This document shows positions 15,845 to 22,207 of a DNA stretch of 36,810 nt, piece by piece. Every line of letters starts with the position of its first letter. Position 1 is the first letter of the stretch. A program made the translations under genes and the position numbers. The notes beneath the pieces were generated by a model. That model was given only the letters and a program-made list of their open reading frames with translations. It was not told the DNA's origin and made no database searches. The stretch comes from a virus, in the IMG/VR virus record IMGVR_UViG_3300046007_010263, positions 1 through 36,810 of that record, one strand, 5' to 3'.

Positions 15845-16232
15845 GTTTATCTAAAATTTGTATAAGTAACTCATTCTTTACTATACCTACCATTGAAGCA
15901 TTTTTAAAAATAGAAATTAATTGAAATACTAGAAATGGAGCTATAATAGTTTCACTTAACCATGATGTTCCAGTAAACCCTTTCTCTATAGTTAGTATAG
16001 CAGATAGCATTACCACCCAGAATCCAAAGGTTCTTAGTACTTTTAATGCTTTACAAGTTTGGAAACCTTTTGCTTTTGTACCTGCCCATACACCAAAAAA
16101 ACCATCAGCAAATACTACAAATGCTACTGAAAGGTATTGTTCGATGTTATCTGCTGTAAGTTCCATAAAGTAGGAACCTATAAATGCACAAGCTGTTGTC
16201 AATGTTAATAGGATTATAAGTGATGTTTTCAT
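15807..16232 (-). CDS. Holin (Phage_holin_4 / TcdE-like family)
   Basis: A 141-residue protein with about four hydrophobic segments: residues 1-21, about 32-50, about 70-84 and about 90-110. The second contains F-A-D-G-F-F-G-V-W-A-G-T-K-A-K, the D-x-x-x-G-x-x-x-A-x-x-x-K pattern of this holin family, followed by S-M-V-G-I after the last segment. It would form the inner-membrane lesions that time lysis. It lies eleven bases downstream of the endolysin gene and overlaps the spanin-like gene. Confidence 0.8.
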   Translation of the reverse strand: MKTSLIILLTLTTACAFIGSYFMELTADNIEQYLSVAFVVFADGFFGVWAGTKAKGFQTCKALKVLRTFGFWVVMLSAILTIEKGFTGTSWLSETIIAPFLVFQLISIFKNASMVGIVKNELLIQILDKLDKHKGERDNSN

Positions 16233-16243
16233 GCTATATGTAA

Positions 16244-16855
16244 CTATTTTACAAATTCGTAATACTTTTTAGTTTTTTGATTTCTGTCTTCTAATCCGTG
16301 AGTACCACCGTTAATTCTTTTCGTAAGAGCTAATATGGCTGCATCGTTAATTCCTTTATCGCATATCTCCCACAATTTATTTTTGTCAAAGAAGAACATT
16401 GCTGATTCGAAAGAATAAGTCGTTGCTACTAGATCTGGATTGGTCATAATTTCTGGCTTGTTTAAGTACTTAGCAAATGCTGCGTAGTTGTCTTTACCAG
16501 TTAATTGAAGAGCTCCTCTTCCTCTAAATTTAAAACCGTCTCCTGATTTTTCATCTCCGTTACCCATTCTTGATGCGTAAACTCTATTAGCAATCTTTTC
16601 AGGATTTCTAGCATATGATTCTTCTAAATTACCTGGGAAGTATTTTCCAAAGATACCTTGAAGTCCTTGTGCTGAATAGTTTAAGTTTTCAGAAAATGCT
16701 TTAAATCCTCCTGTTTCATGAGATGTTTGCGCAAAGAAATGTGCTGCTCTAACTGGAGTTAATTTGTAAAACTCCATTGCTTTTTTCATTGTTCCTGGAC
16801 CAAAAGCACCATCGGCTGTTACTCCGATCTTAGTTTGTAATGCTGCTAAGCTCAT
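16244..16855 (-). CDS. Endolysin, GH19 chitinase/lysozyme family
   Basis: This 203-residue protein cuts peptidoglycan. The first 30 residues (LQTKIGVTADGAFGPGTMKK) resemble a small peptidoglycan-binding unit. The GH19 domain follows with HFFAQTSHETGGF (catalytic Glu47), ENLNYSAQGL, F-P-G, then NGDEKSGDGFKFRGRG (second Glu about 102) and Q-L-T-G-K-D-N-Y. There is no signal peptide, so it needs the holin for release. It opens the lysis operon endolysin-holin-spanin pair, and has the CTATTTATTATAAA motif 15 bases before its ATG. Confidence 0.92.
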   Translation of the reverse strand: MSLAALQTKIGVTADGAFGPGTMKKAMEFYKLTPVRAAHFFAQTSHETGGFKAFSENLNYSAQGLQGIFGKYFPGNLEESYARNPEKIANRVYASRMGNGDEKSGDGFKFRGRGALQLTGKDNYAAFAKYLNKPEIMTNPDLVATTYSFESAMFFFDKNKLWEICDKGINDAAILALTKRINGGTHGLEDRNQKTKKYYEFVK

Positions 16856-16870
16856 ACTGTACTGTTTTTA

Positions 16871-16884
16871 TTTATAATAAATAG
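16871..16884 (-). promoter_or_regulatory. Class A motif CTATTTATTATAAA, site upstream of the endolysin gene
   Basis: The minus strand carries CTATTTATTATAAA followed by TAAAAACAG, so it also contains TATAAATA, the T4 late promoter sequence. The same 14-base pattern (CTATTTATWATAAA, up to two mismatches) occurs before five other genes. No conserved upstream block is evident. Confidence 0.55.
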
Positions 16885-16886
16885 TA

Positions 16887-17327
16887 CTAGAAATCCTTAT
16901 TTAATCCTATACAGAAAGCTTGTGTAGTTGCCCCAAAAGCACTTTGAGTGTTATACGTTACGATAAGTGATAGATTGTCTTTAAGAGGAAAAGCATAATT
17001 GATGTCATACTCCATTGTAATTTCTTTTTGAAAATAGAACCATCCTATTCCTGCAGATACTGTAATTGGTATTTCTTTACTAATGGGTACAGTTATAATT
17101 GCCTCTGAGTAAAGTGAATTGCTTTGCAAAGAGAATAATCCTGTGCTTATTCCTATTGCACTATCTCCCACATACTTCCCTACTTCTACAGTACATCCCA
17201 ATAAGTTATTAGGATCTCTAACTGTGGAATTAAAAGCCACATTTGGTGCAACACATATGTAATACTTAGCTTGAGAATAACTCATCATAGACACAAGTAA
17301 TATAAGGGATATCAATAGTTTTTTCAT
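16887..17327 (-). CDS. Small secreted beta-barrel-like outer-membrane protein
   Basis: A 146-residue protein with a signal peptide ending M-S-Y-S-Q-A. The remaining 125 residues alternate polar and hydrophobic residues in short strands with turns (for example G-I-G-W-F-Y-F-Q and L-S-L-I-V-T-Y-N) and end in phenylalanine, as in many outer-membrane barrels. It may coat the host surface, alter receptor access or act in lysis. I recognised no family. It overlaps the downstream end of the 4HB gene by one base and sits between that gene and the endolysin. Confidence 0.55.
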   Translation of the reverse strand: MKKLLISLILLVSMMSYSQAKYYICVAPNVAFNSTVRDPNNLLGCTVEVGKYVGDSAIGISTGLFSLQSNSLYSEAIITVPISKEIPITVSAGIGWFYFQKEITMEYDINYAFPLKDNLSLIVTYNTQSAFGATTQAFCIGLNKDF

Positions 17328-18046
17328 TACTTCTTAACTGTTCTTCTAGTTGTTGTAGGTTTTTTTGCTGCAGGCTTTCTAGCTGCAGGTTTCTTTGCAG
17401 GAGCCTTTCTTCTTGTCTTTGGTTGTTCTTTTGGTTTTTTTATCATTGGATACACAATAGAACCTAGCAATACAACCGCTAGAGCTAAGGCACCTACCAT
17501 AAAATTTGAGAAGTTTTTAAGTAGGCCAATCATCTTTACAGTTTCTTGCCTACCTACTTCAGTTTGTAAATCCATTAAAGCATTTGTGTCATCAAGTACA
17601 GGAGTAATCTTTTCATTTAGTATTCCTGTTTTTAAAATACTGTCAACAGCTTTCCTATCGGTAACTGCCTTTTCAAGTAACATACTAACCATAGCATCTA
17701 CCTCATCCATTCCTTCTTGGGCATGGTCTACAAGTTTTGCTTCCTCTGGAGTCAGATATGTTGTTTTATAGCTTTCCCACCCCTTTTCAGTTTCTTTTTT
17801 AACTCTCTCTATTTCTCCTCTATTAGCTAGTAGTTGTTCATAGTTAACTACATTACTTGAAAAATTATCCTGAATGGTAGTTCCGTAGTAATCAAATCTA
17901 TGAGAGATAAGAGGTACTGGTTTTAATCTGTCTTCTAATATTGTTGTAGCAGAAGCTTTTATACTTTTCTCTACATAAATTCCATAACCCGCAATAAGTA
18001 AAACTATTGAGGTTAAAACTAACATAAATGTTTTTTGATTATTCAT
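17327..18046 (-). CDS. Membrane protein with four-helix-bundle (4HB_MCP-like) sensor domain and Lys/Arg/Pro/Ala-rich tail
   Basis: The 239-residue product has a first membrane helix at residues 7-24, a periplasmic helical domain (about 25-180) resembling the 4HB sensor of chemoreceptors, a second membrane helix (about 183-201), and then only a 37-residue basic tail (residues 203-239; repeats of A-K-K-P, A-R-K-P, T-R-R) like the C terminus of histone H1. No HAMP or signalling domain follows. The ATG at 18046 was chosen; an upstream in-frame ATG at 18142 would overlap the holin-like gene by 92 bases and add no hydrophobic start. Function unknown. Confidence 0.6.
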   Translation of the reverse strand: MNNQKTFMLVLTSIVLLIAGYGIYVEKSIKASATTILEDRLKPVPLISHRFDYYGTTIQDNFSSNVVNYEQLLANRGEIERVKKETEKGWESYKTTYLTPEEAKLVDHAQEGMDEVDAMVSMLLEKAVTDRKAVDSILKTGILNEKITPVLDDTNALMDLQTEVGRQETVKMIGLLKNFSNFMVGALALAVVLLGSIVYPMIKKPKEQPKTRRKAPAKKPAARKPAAKKPTTTRRTVKK

Positions 18047-18050
18047 ATGA

Positions 18051-18446
18051 CTATTTTCTTTTAACTGGCTTTTTAACAGCTCTAGTAGCTCGTTTAGGTG
18101 GAGTTTGTACCTTTCCTGATTTGATATTTGATAGGAATTCACCAGGATTATTTGAGAAGGATGTGGATATTTTTAAGATACCGCTTAGTATTTCAGGTGA
18201 ATTTAAACCTCCCAGGCCATATATCAATGCTTTGTATATAGAATCAATTTCAAATTGTTCTAATATAAACCAAGCCAATAGCGAAGTAATCATAGCTGCC
18301 ATAATATTCTTAACAATACTACTAACACTAGTCTCCTCTGGGGAGGTCGAGGTAACCAACCGAGCAATCATTCCTGCTGCACCGATTAACAATACCACCC
18401 AACCCCCATTTATAAATGCAGGTATAAATTCATTTAAGTTCTTCAA
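18051..18446 (-). CDS. Holin-like membrane protein with basic tail (TTG start)
   Basis: A 131-residue protein with two or three hydrophobic segments (about 13-32, 48-64 and a weak 70-82) that resemble LydA-type phage holins: F-I-N-G-G-W-V-V-L-L-I-G-A-A-G, then I-M-A-A-M-I-T-S-L-L-A-W-F. The C terminus (about 117-131) is K/R/P-rich like that of the next gene. The only start that keeps the first membrane segment is TTG at 18446, twelve bases after the stop of the preceding gene; no in-frame ATG occurs before residue 26. A role in lysis timing or virion membrane contact is possible. Confidence 0.6.
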   Translation of the reverse strand: MKNLNEFIPAFINGGWVVLLIGAAGMIARLVTSTSPEETSVSSIVKNIMAAMITSLLAWFILEQFEIDSIYKALIYGLGGLNSPEILSGILKISTSFSNNPGEFLSNIKSGKVQTPPKRATRAVKKPVKRK

Positions 18447-18457
18447 CGGCTTCAGTT

Positions 18458-18700
18458 TTATTCCGGTTTATTACCCCCTCTGAAGTTGGCGAACTTTTCG
18501 ATTACGTCTGGAAGAAAGCTACCTAAGGTTATGTACATGAATGCATCGAAAATGTATTCGTTTAGCTCAAGAGCCTTACCCATATAACCTGTAACAAGGT
18601 CTACTACAATGGCAATTACCATTACCATAAATGACATGAATCCAATTACAACTTTTTCGTTATAATCATTTGACTTTTTAAAAATGCTGAAAAATCCCAT
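18458..18700 (-). CDS. Small two-helix membrane protein
   Basis: The 80-residue product starts with MGFFSIFKKSN, has a hydrophobic helix (about 18-39, VVIGFMSFMVMVIAIVVDLV) and a second weaker one (about 48-62, IFDAFMYITLGSFLPDV), and ends with a charged tail. It could be a small holin or antiholin. It is the first gene after the terminator at 18793-18813 and a class A motif, and starts the late/lysis block. Confidence 0.6.
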   Translation of the reverse strand: MGFFSIFKKSNDYNEKVVIGFMSFMVMVIAIVVDLVTGYMGKALELNEYIFDAFMYITLGSFLPDVIEKFANFRGGNKPE

Positions 18701-18769
18701 AAAATATTTTTTAAGTTAGTTAGGGTATAACTAATTAGTAATAACAAAATTTTATAGTAACTTATTCAA

Positions 18770-18783
18770 TTTATAATAAATAG
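18770..18783 (-). promoter_or_regulatory. Class A motif CTATTTATTATAAA, start of the late/lysis block
   Basis: Identical in all 14 positions to the site before the endolysin gene. It lies right after the terminator, on the minus strand, 69 bases before the first gene of the block. That position, directly between a terminator and an operon, is the strongest argument that the motif is a promoter. Confidence 0.6.
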
Positions 18784-18792
18784 GCATAAAAA

Positions 18793-18813
18793 AAAGAGGC
18801 ACAAGGCCTCTTT
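18793..18813 (-). terminator. Intrinsic terminator downstream of the zinc-ribbon gene
   Basis: On the minus strand AAAGAGGC, a 5-base loop and GCCTCTTT form an 8-bp stem followed by a run of eight T (counting those in the stem end). It lies 22 bases after the stop of the zinc-ribbon gene, and ends the groES-groEL side of the window. Confidence 0.85.
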
Positions 18814-18834
18814 GGTGTTTAAGTAAAGTCTGTT

Positions 18835-19068
18835 TTACTCTCCTATGTTCATATGTTTTAATTCCTTTGGTAGGAACTCAGTATTGACATGGCCGCAGGC
18901 CTTGCACGCGAATACCGGAATAGGCATGTAAGTGGTTTGGCCGGTACCTGTTAAAAGTCCCGATGCCTTTCTAATGTGAAGAGCTTCTTCAAAAAATGTA
19001 TGATTACATTTCTCGCATTCTACCGGAAGTGTTTGATCAATCGATAGGTTTAATCTTGGTTGTTCCAT
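18835..19068 (-). CDS. Small zinc-ribbon protein
   Basis: A 77-residue protein with C-E-K-C (residues 18-21 or so) and C-K-A-C about 36 residues later, forming a four-cysteine zinc ribbon. No other motif. The ATG at 19068 gives MEQPRLNLS; an ATG 24 bases upstream would add T/K-rich residues and increase the overlap with the neighbour. It overlaps the next gene upstream by 19 bases and is followed by a strong terminator. Function not recognised. Confidence 0.65.
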   Translation of the reverse strand: MEQPRLNLSIDQTLPVECEKCNHTFFEEALHIRKASGLLTGTGQTTYMPIPVFACKACGHVNTEFLPKELKHMNIGE

Positions 19069-19325
19069 TGTTTTTGTTTTTGTGGTGTACATAGTTCATC
19101 CACCTTAGCCTCAACACTGACAATGCTGAATACTGTTGCAGGTGACATTTCTGGGTTTTGTAACGAAAGTGATACTACCTTTTTCAACACTACGTCTAGA
19201 TTTTGTGCAACCATTGCTGCACGAACAATCTCCACTATTGTACCAATTGACTTTTGGTGTGGACTATTCTGCAATAGTCTACCTTCTTGTAATAATTCGT
19301 GATACTTTGCTACTGAATCTGACAT
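19050..19325 (-). CDS. Small helical hypothetical protein
   Basis: This 91-residue protein was not recognised. It is mostly helical (KYHELLQEGRLLQNS, EIVRAAMVAQNLDVVLKKVV) with a Q/K/N-rich end. There are no membrane or metal motifs. It is three bases from the membrane-anchored gene upstream and overlaps the zinc-ribbon gene, so it is probably expressed with them. A small virion or chaperone protein is a guess. Confidence 0.55.
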   Translation of the reverse strand: MSDSVAKYHELLQEGRLLQNSPHQKSIGTIVEIVRAAMVAQNLDVVLKKVVSLSLQNPEMSPATVFSIVSVEAKVDELCTPQKQKQWNNQD

Positions 19326-19328
19326 GTG

Positions 19329-19628
19329 TTATTTCTTCTTAGGGTAGTACTTTCTCTTCTTCTTAGTAGGTGTTGTTACTATGTCTACAAGATCTTTTGC
19401 CAACTGCTGTGACTCTTCCTGTGTGGTAGGTGTATTTGTTACCTTGTCAATTTCTTTGATAAGTTCTTTTGCCGACTCTGTAAGACGGGCTTTTGTAGTA
19501 TCCGGGGTAGTTGGAGTATCCTCTTCCATACTCTTTAACGTAGGCTGGTCTTTTGTTAGATAGTACCCAACTCCTGCCGACATTAACACTATAGATACAA
19601 TTAGGATGATAATTTCAATTCCGTTCAT
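19329..19628 (-). CDS. Single-pass membrane protein with Thr-rich stalk and basic end
   Basis: The 99-residue product has an N-terminal hydrophobic helix (about 4-24, IEIIILIVSIVLMSAGVGYY), a T/P/E-rich middle (T-P-T-T-P-D-T-T-K), a helical stretch and a C terminus of K-K-K-R-K-Y-Y-P-K-K-K. A basic tail after a membrane anchor also occurs in two nearby proteins. The upstream gap is an unusual GC-rich stretch. No family recognised. Confidence 0.55.
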   Translation of the reverse strand: MNGIEIIILIVSIVLMSAGVGYYLTKDQPTLKSMEEDTPTTPDTTKARLTESAKELIKEIDKVTNTPTTQEESQQLAKDLVDIVTTPTKKKRKYYPKKK

Positions 19629-19728
19629 ATTGCTTTGTTTTGTCCCCCCTCCTTGGGTGGGGTGTTAGTAAAATTTGCGCGTGGCACCTTCGGTGAGGAG
19701 AGAAAGCCCCCTCCCCCCCTGCCGGTCC
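19629..19728. other. GC-rich 100-base intergenic island with C/G homopolymer runs and hairpins
   Basis: In a genome near 35% GC this gap is clearly GC-rich. The plus strand has C5-T-C7 at 19707-19719, a CACC-GAA-GGTG hairpin (minus strand) and a CCCC/GGGG pairing near 19640-19663. AAGGAGG also occurs on the minus strand, but about 20 bases from the ATG at 19628, too far for ordinary use as a ribosome site. No gene fits. Confidence 0.5.
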
Positions 19729-19902
19729 TTACTTTGCTTTTGATTCTTCTGTTGAAGCTTTTCTATATTCTGTGATTAATTTCTTAACCTCTCCAATTGC
19801 TTTACGTGCATTGGCTTGTGACTTCTTAGTTGTTCCGTTGTGTTGTGCAACGAATTCTTCATACAACCCATCAATCTTTTCGAATAACTCTTGTTTGTTC
19901 AT
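19729..19902 (-). CDS. Histone H1-like (Hc1 family) protein of Bacteroidota type
   Basis: A 57-residue protein read directly from the sequence. It starts MNKQELFEKIDGLYEEF and ends N-A-R-K-A-I-G-E-V-K-K-L-I-T-E-Y-R-K-A-S-T-E-E-S. This matches the short histone-H1-like proteins of Bacteroidota chromosomes, which share the pattern R-A-R-K-A-S-x-E-x-E-K-L-x-K-E-F-R-K-x-S and a length of 55-60. It should bind DNA and may compact phage or host DNA. It follows groEL at 22 bases and precedes the GC-rich gap. Confidence 0.75.
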   Translation of the reverse strand: MNKQELFEKIDGLYEEFVAQHNGTTKKSQANARKAIGEVKKLITEYRKASTEESKAK

Positions 19903-19924
19903 TTTGTTTGATTTTAAATTAGTA

Positions 19925-21559
19925 TTACATGAACATGCTAGGATCTACTCCTGCGTCTTGTCCATCTTTCTCTTTTATACTTGTGATAATACATTCTGTA
20001 ATTAACATTGTTCCTGCTACTGATGCTGCATTCTCTAAAGCCAGTCTTGTTACTTTAGTTGGATCGATGATTCCTTCTGTGAGCATATTTACATACTCTC
20101 CAACTCTAGGATTAAACCCTTGCCAAATATCTCCGTCTACTAACCTTACCATTCTTTCGTTAATAGTGTCTTGAGTTTCACCTGCATTTAAAAGTATCTG
20201 TTCGAATGGCTTTGTAATTGCTCTCCTTACGATATCGAATCCTTTTTGTTGATCTGGATGAGAAGCTACTGATGGATTGTTGTATAGGTATGCTGCTGCA
20301 TTTAGTAAAGCGATACCACCACCTGGTAAGATTCCTTCTTGAAGTGCTGCTTTAGTTGCATGAAGAGCATCATCTACTCTATCTTTCTTCTCTTTCATTT
20401 CAACTTCCGTATGACCTCCGACATGAATCATAGCTACTCCTCCTATAAGTTTTGCCAATCTGTCCTGTAAGATTTCTTTCTCGTAAGGTGAAACTGTATT
20501 ATCGATTTGTTCTTTTAACTCTTCGATTCTTTTTGTAATAGCTTCTTCAGATCCTTTCCCATCTACAATGGTAGTATCATCTTTACCTACTGTTACTTTT
20601 CTAGACTTACCAAACCATTCTAAGTTGAATTTGTCTAGCTTCATTCCTTTCTCTTCTGATACAACTGTACCCCCTGTCAAAGCTGCAATGTCTTCTAGCA
20701 TAGCTTTCTTCTTGTCTCCAAATTCAGGAGCTTTAACTGCTACTACTCTCAAGATACCTCTCATCTTGTTTACAACAAGTGTTGATAAAGCCTCTCCATC
20801 AATATCGTCTGCAATGATAAGCAAGTCTTTATTTTGTTGTGATACTGATTCTAATAATGGAAGCATCTCTTTTACATGTTGGATTCTTTTATCTGTGATA
20901 AGAATTAAGGGATTGTTTAGCACTGAAGTCATGGTACTATTATCTGTAACAAAGTATGGAGATTTATATCCTCTATTGAATTGCATACCCTCTACAGTTT
21001 CAAGATAAGTCTCTCCTGTTTTAGATTCTTCAATAGTTACTAATCCATCTCTACCAACTTTATCCATTGCTGTTGCAATAAGATTTCCTACCTCTGGATC
21101 GTTGTTACCTGAGATTGTTGCTACTTGTTTGATTTGCTCTTCATCTGTGATGTCCTTCGAGTATTGATCTCTCAAGTAGTTGACTACTGCTTTAGTTGCA
21201 ATGTCGATACCTCGCTTTACTTCTACTGCATTTGAGTTATCCAACTCGGCTAAACCTTGTTTGTAAATCTCTCTTGCAAGTAATGTTGCTGTTGTAGTTC
21301 CATCCCCAGCCAATCTTGCTGATTCGATTGCAACTTGTTTTACAGCTTGTGCTCCAGTATTTTCGATTGGATCTTCCAATACTACTTCTTTTGCTACTGT
21401 TACACCATCCTTTGTTGATGTTGGATTACCTCCCTGTTGTTGAATGAATACATTCCTACCTGAAGGCCCTAATGTACATACAACTGCGTCCGCTAACTGG
21501 TCTACTCCTGAAAGTAGCTTCTCTCTGGCTTCTTTTGAAAAACTAATTTGTTTACTCAT
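19925..21559 (-). CDS. groL: GroEL-type chaperonin
   Basis: The 544-residue protein is a full GroEL. It has GRNVFIQQ near the N terminus, ATP-binding G-D-G-T-T-T-A-T (about residues 86-93), the apical segment with KAPEFGDKKKAMLEDIAALT and LLIIADDIDGEALSTLVVNK, and R-V-D-D-A-L-H-A-T-K (the equatorial Asp398 region). It ends D-P-S-M-F-M instead of the usual G-G-M repeats. With its own groES two bases upstream, the phage probably folds its own capsid or tail proteins, as T4 does by altering host chaperonin with gp31. AGTT stands directly before the ATG. Confidence 0.97.
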   Translation of the reverse strand: MSKQISFSKEAREKLLSGVDQLADAVVCTLGPSGRNVFIQQQGGNPTSTKDGVTVAKEVVLEDPIENTGAQAVKQVAIESARLAGDGTTTATLLAREIYKQGLAELDNSNAVEVKRGIDIATKAVVNYLRDQYSKDITDEEQIKQVATISGNNDPEVGNLIATAMDKVGRDGLVTIEESKTGETYLETVEGMQFNRGYKSPYFVTDNSTMTSVLNNPLILITDKRIQHVKEMLPLLESVSQQNKDLLIIADDIDGEALSTLVVNKMRGILRVVAVKAPEFGDKKKAMLEDIAALTGGTVVSEEKGMKLDKFNLEWFGKSRKVTVGKDDTTIVDGKGSEEAITKRIEELKEQIDNTVSPYEKEILQDRLAKLIGGVAMIHVGGHTEVEMKEKKDRVDDALHATKAALQEGILPGGGIALLNAAAYLYNNPSVASHPDQQKGFDIVRRAITKPFEQILLNAGETQDTINERMVRLVDGDIWQGFNPRVGEYVNMLTEGIIDPTKVTRLALENAASVAGTMLITECIITSIKEKDGQDAGVDPSMFM

Positions 21560-21561
21560 AA

Positions 21562-21867
21562 CTACTCTTGTGATTCTTTAATTGTTGCTAAGATCTCTCT
21601 GTCTGGTGTAATAAAGTATTCCTCTCCTTCAAAATCAATTCGTAACGAACCGATCTTAGGTACTAGTATTACATCTCCTACTTTAGCTTTGACTTCTATC
21701 CATGTACCGAACTCTGATTGTCGACCTGGACCTACTGCGATAACTTCTCCCATTTCTGGTTTTTCTTTTCCCATGTCCGGAATAATAATCGTTCCGTACA
21801 TCTCTTCTCCTGTCTGTACAGGTTTGATAAGAACTCTATCGTTCTGTGGTAATAACTTTTTTGGCAT
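21562..21867 (-). CDS. groS: GroES-type co-chaperonin
   Basis: The 101-residue co-chaperonin starts L-L-P-Q-N-D-R-V-L-I-K-P and has G-T-I-I-I-P-D as the hydrophobic tip of the mobile loop, followed by K-E-K-P-E-M-G-E-V-I-A-V-G-P-G. It ends with a strand in F-I-T-P-D-R-E-I-L-A. The loop sequence (EEMYGTIIIP) differs from the usual SAGGI-type, which may tune it to the phage GroEL. Promoter B3 lies 30 bases upstream, and groEL starts two bases downstream. Confidence 0.95.
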   Translation of the reverse strand: MPKKLLPQNDRVLIKPVQTGEEMYGTIIIPDMGKEKPEMGEVIAVGPGRQSEFGTWIEVKAKVGDVILVPKIGSLRIDFEGEEYFITPDREILATIKESQE

Positions 21868-21896
21868 AAACTAATTTTAATTTTATAACTTATTTC

Positions 21897-21929
21897 TATT
21901 AATATAAACTATTTTTTTCTAATATGCAA
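21897..21929 (-). promoter_or_regulatory. Class B promoter of the groES-groEL operon, site B3
   Basis: TAGTTG (TTG at 21929-21927), exactly 20 bases, then TATATTAATAGAAA (21906-21893) on the minus strand. The 14-base downstream block is identical to that at folE. The leader to the groES ATG would be about 27 bases. Confidence 0.7.
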
Positions 21930-21937
21930 CTATACTG

Positions 21938-22207
21938 CTAAAACTTATTGTCTAGATACGGTACACCCATAAAACCATGTATCCCTTCGTTTTCTAATTG
22001 TATCTCATACTGCTGCCAGTCTTCAGGTGATTGTGTTAAATCTCGCCAAGCAACATCGACACTGTATTTATCTGAGATTATAAAACCCTCTTCGTCCTGT
22101 ATAATATGCCCTATTTCTACTATACTATGTAAATGGTACCCCAACTGTTGTATCTTTTGTTGAGCTTGTTGTTGTGTATCAAATTCGTATTTTGCAATTC
22201 TTATCAT
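21938..22207 (-). CDS. Small phage protein next to the appendage gene
   Basis: The 89-residue protein was not recognised. It has an N-terminal strand-helix (MIRIAKYEFDTQQQAQQKIQ), then a strand-rich part with G-F-I-I-S-D-K-Y-S-V-D-V-A-W and an end with G-V-P-Y-L-D-N-K-F. Its ATG overlaps the stop of the appendage protein gene (ATGA at 22204-22207), so the two are likely coupled. An assembly factor or small tail component would fit this context, but nothing in the sequence proves it. Confidence 0.6.
   Translation of the reverse strand: MIRIAKYEFDTQQQAQQKIQQLGYHLHSIVEIGHIIQDEEGFIISDKYSVDVAWRDLTQSPEDWQQYEIQLENEGIHGFMGVPYLDNKF

Noticed and set aside
19701-19724. G-quadruplex on the minus strand
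   Set aside because: The runs G7-A-G5 give at most three separate tracts of three or more G with loops; a regular four-tract motif is not met, so only the GC-rich nature is reported.
20568-21008. Long plus-strand frame opposite groEL (and similar ones at 11398-11808 and 18028-18483)
   Set aside because: They lie antisense to well-supported genes, have no family similarity, and reflect codon bias of the opposite strand.
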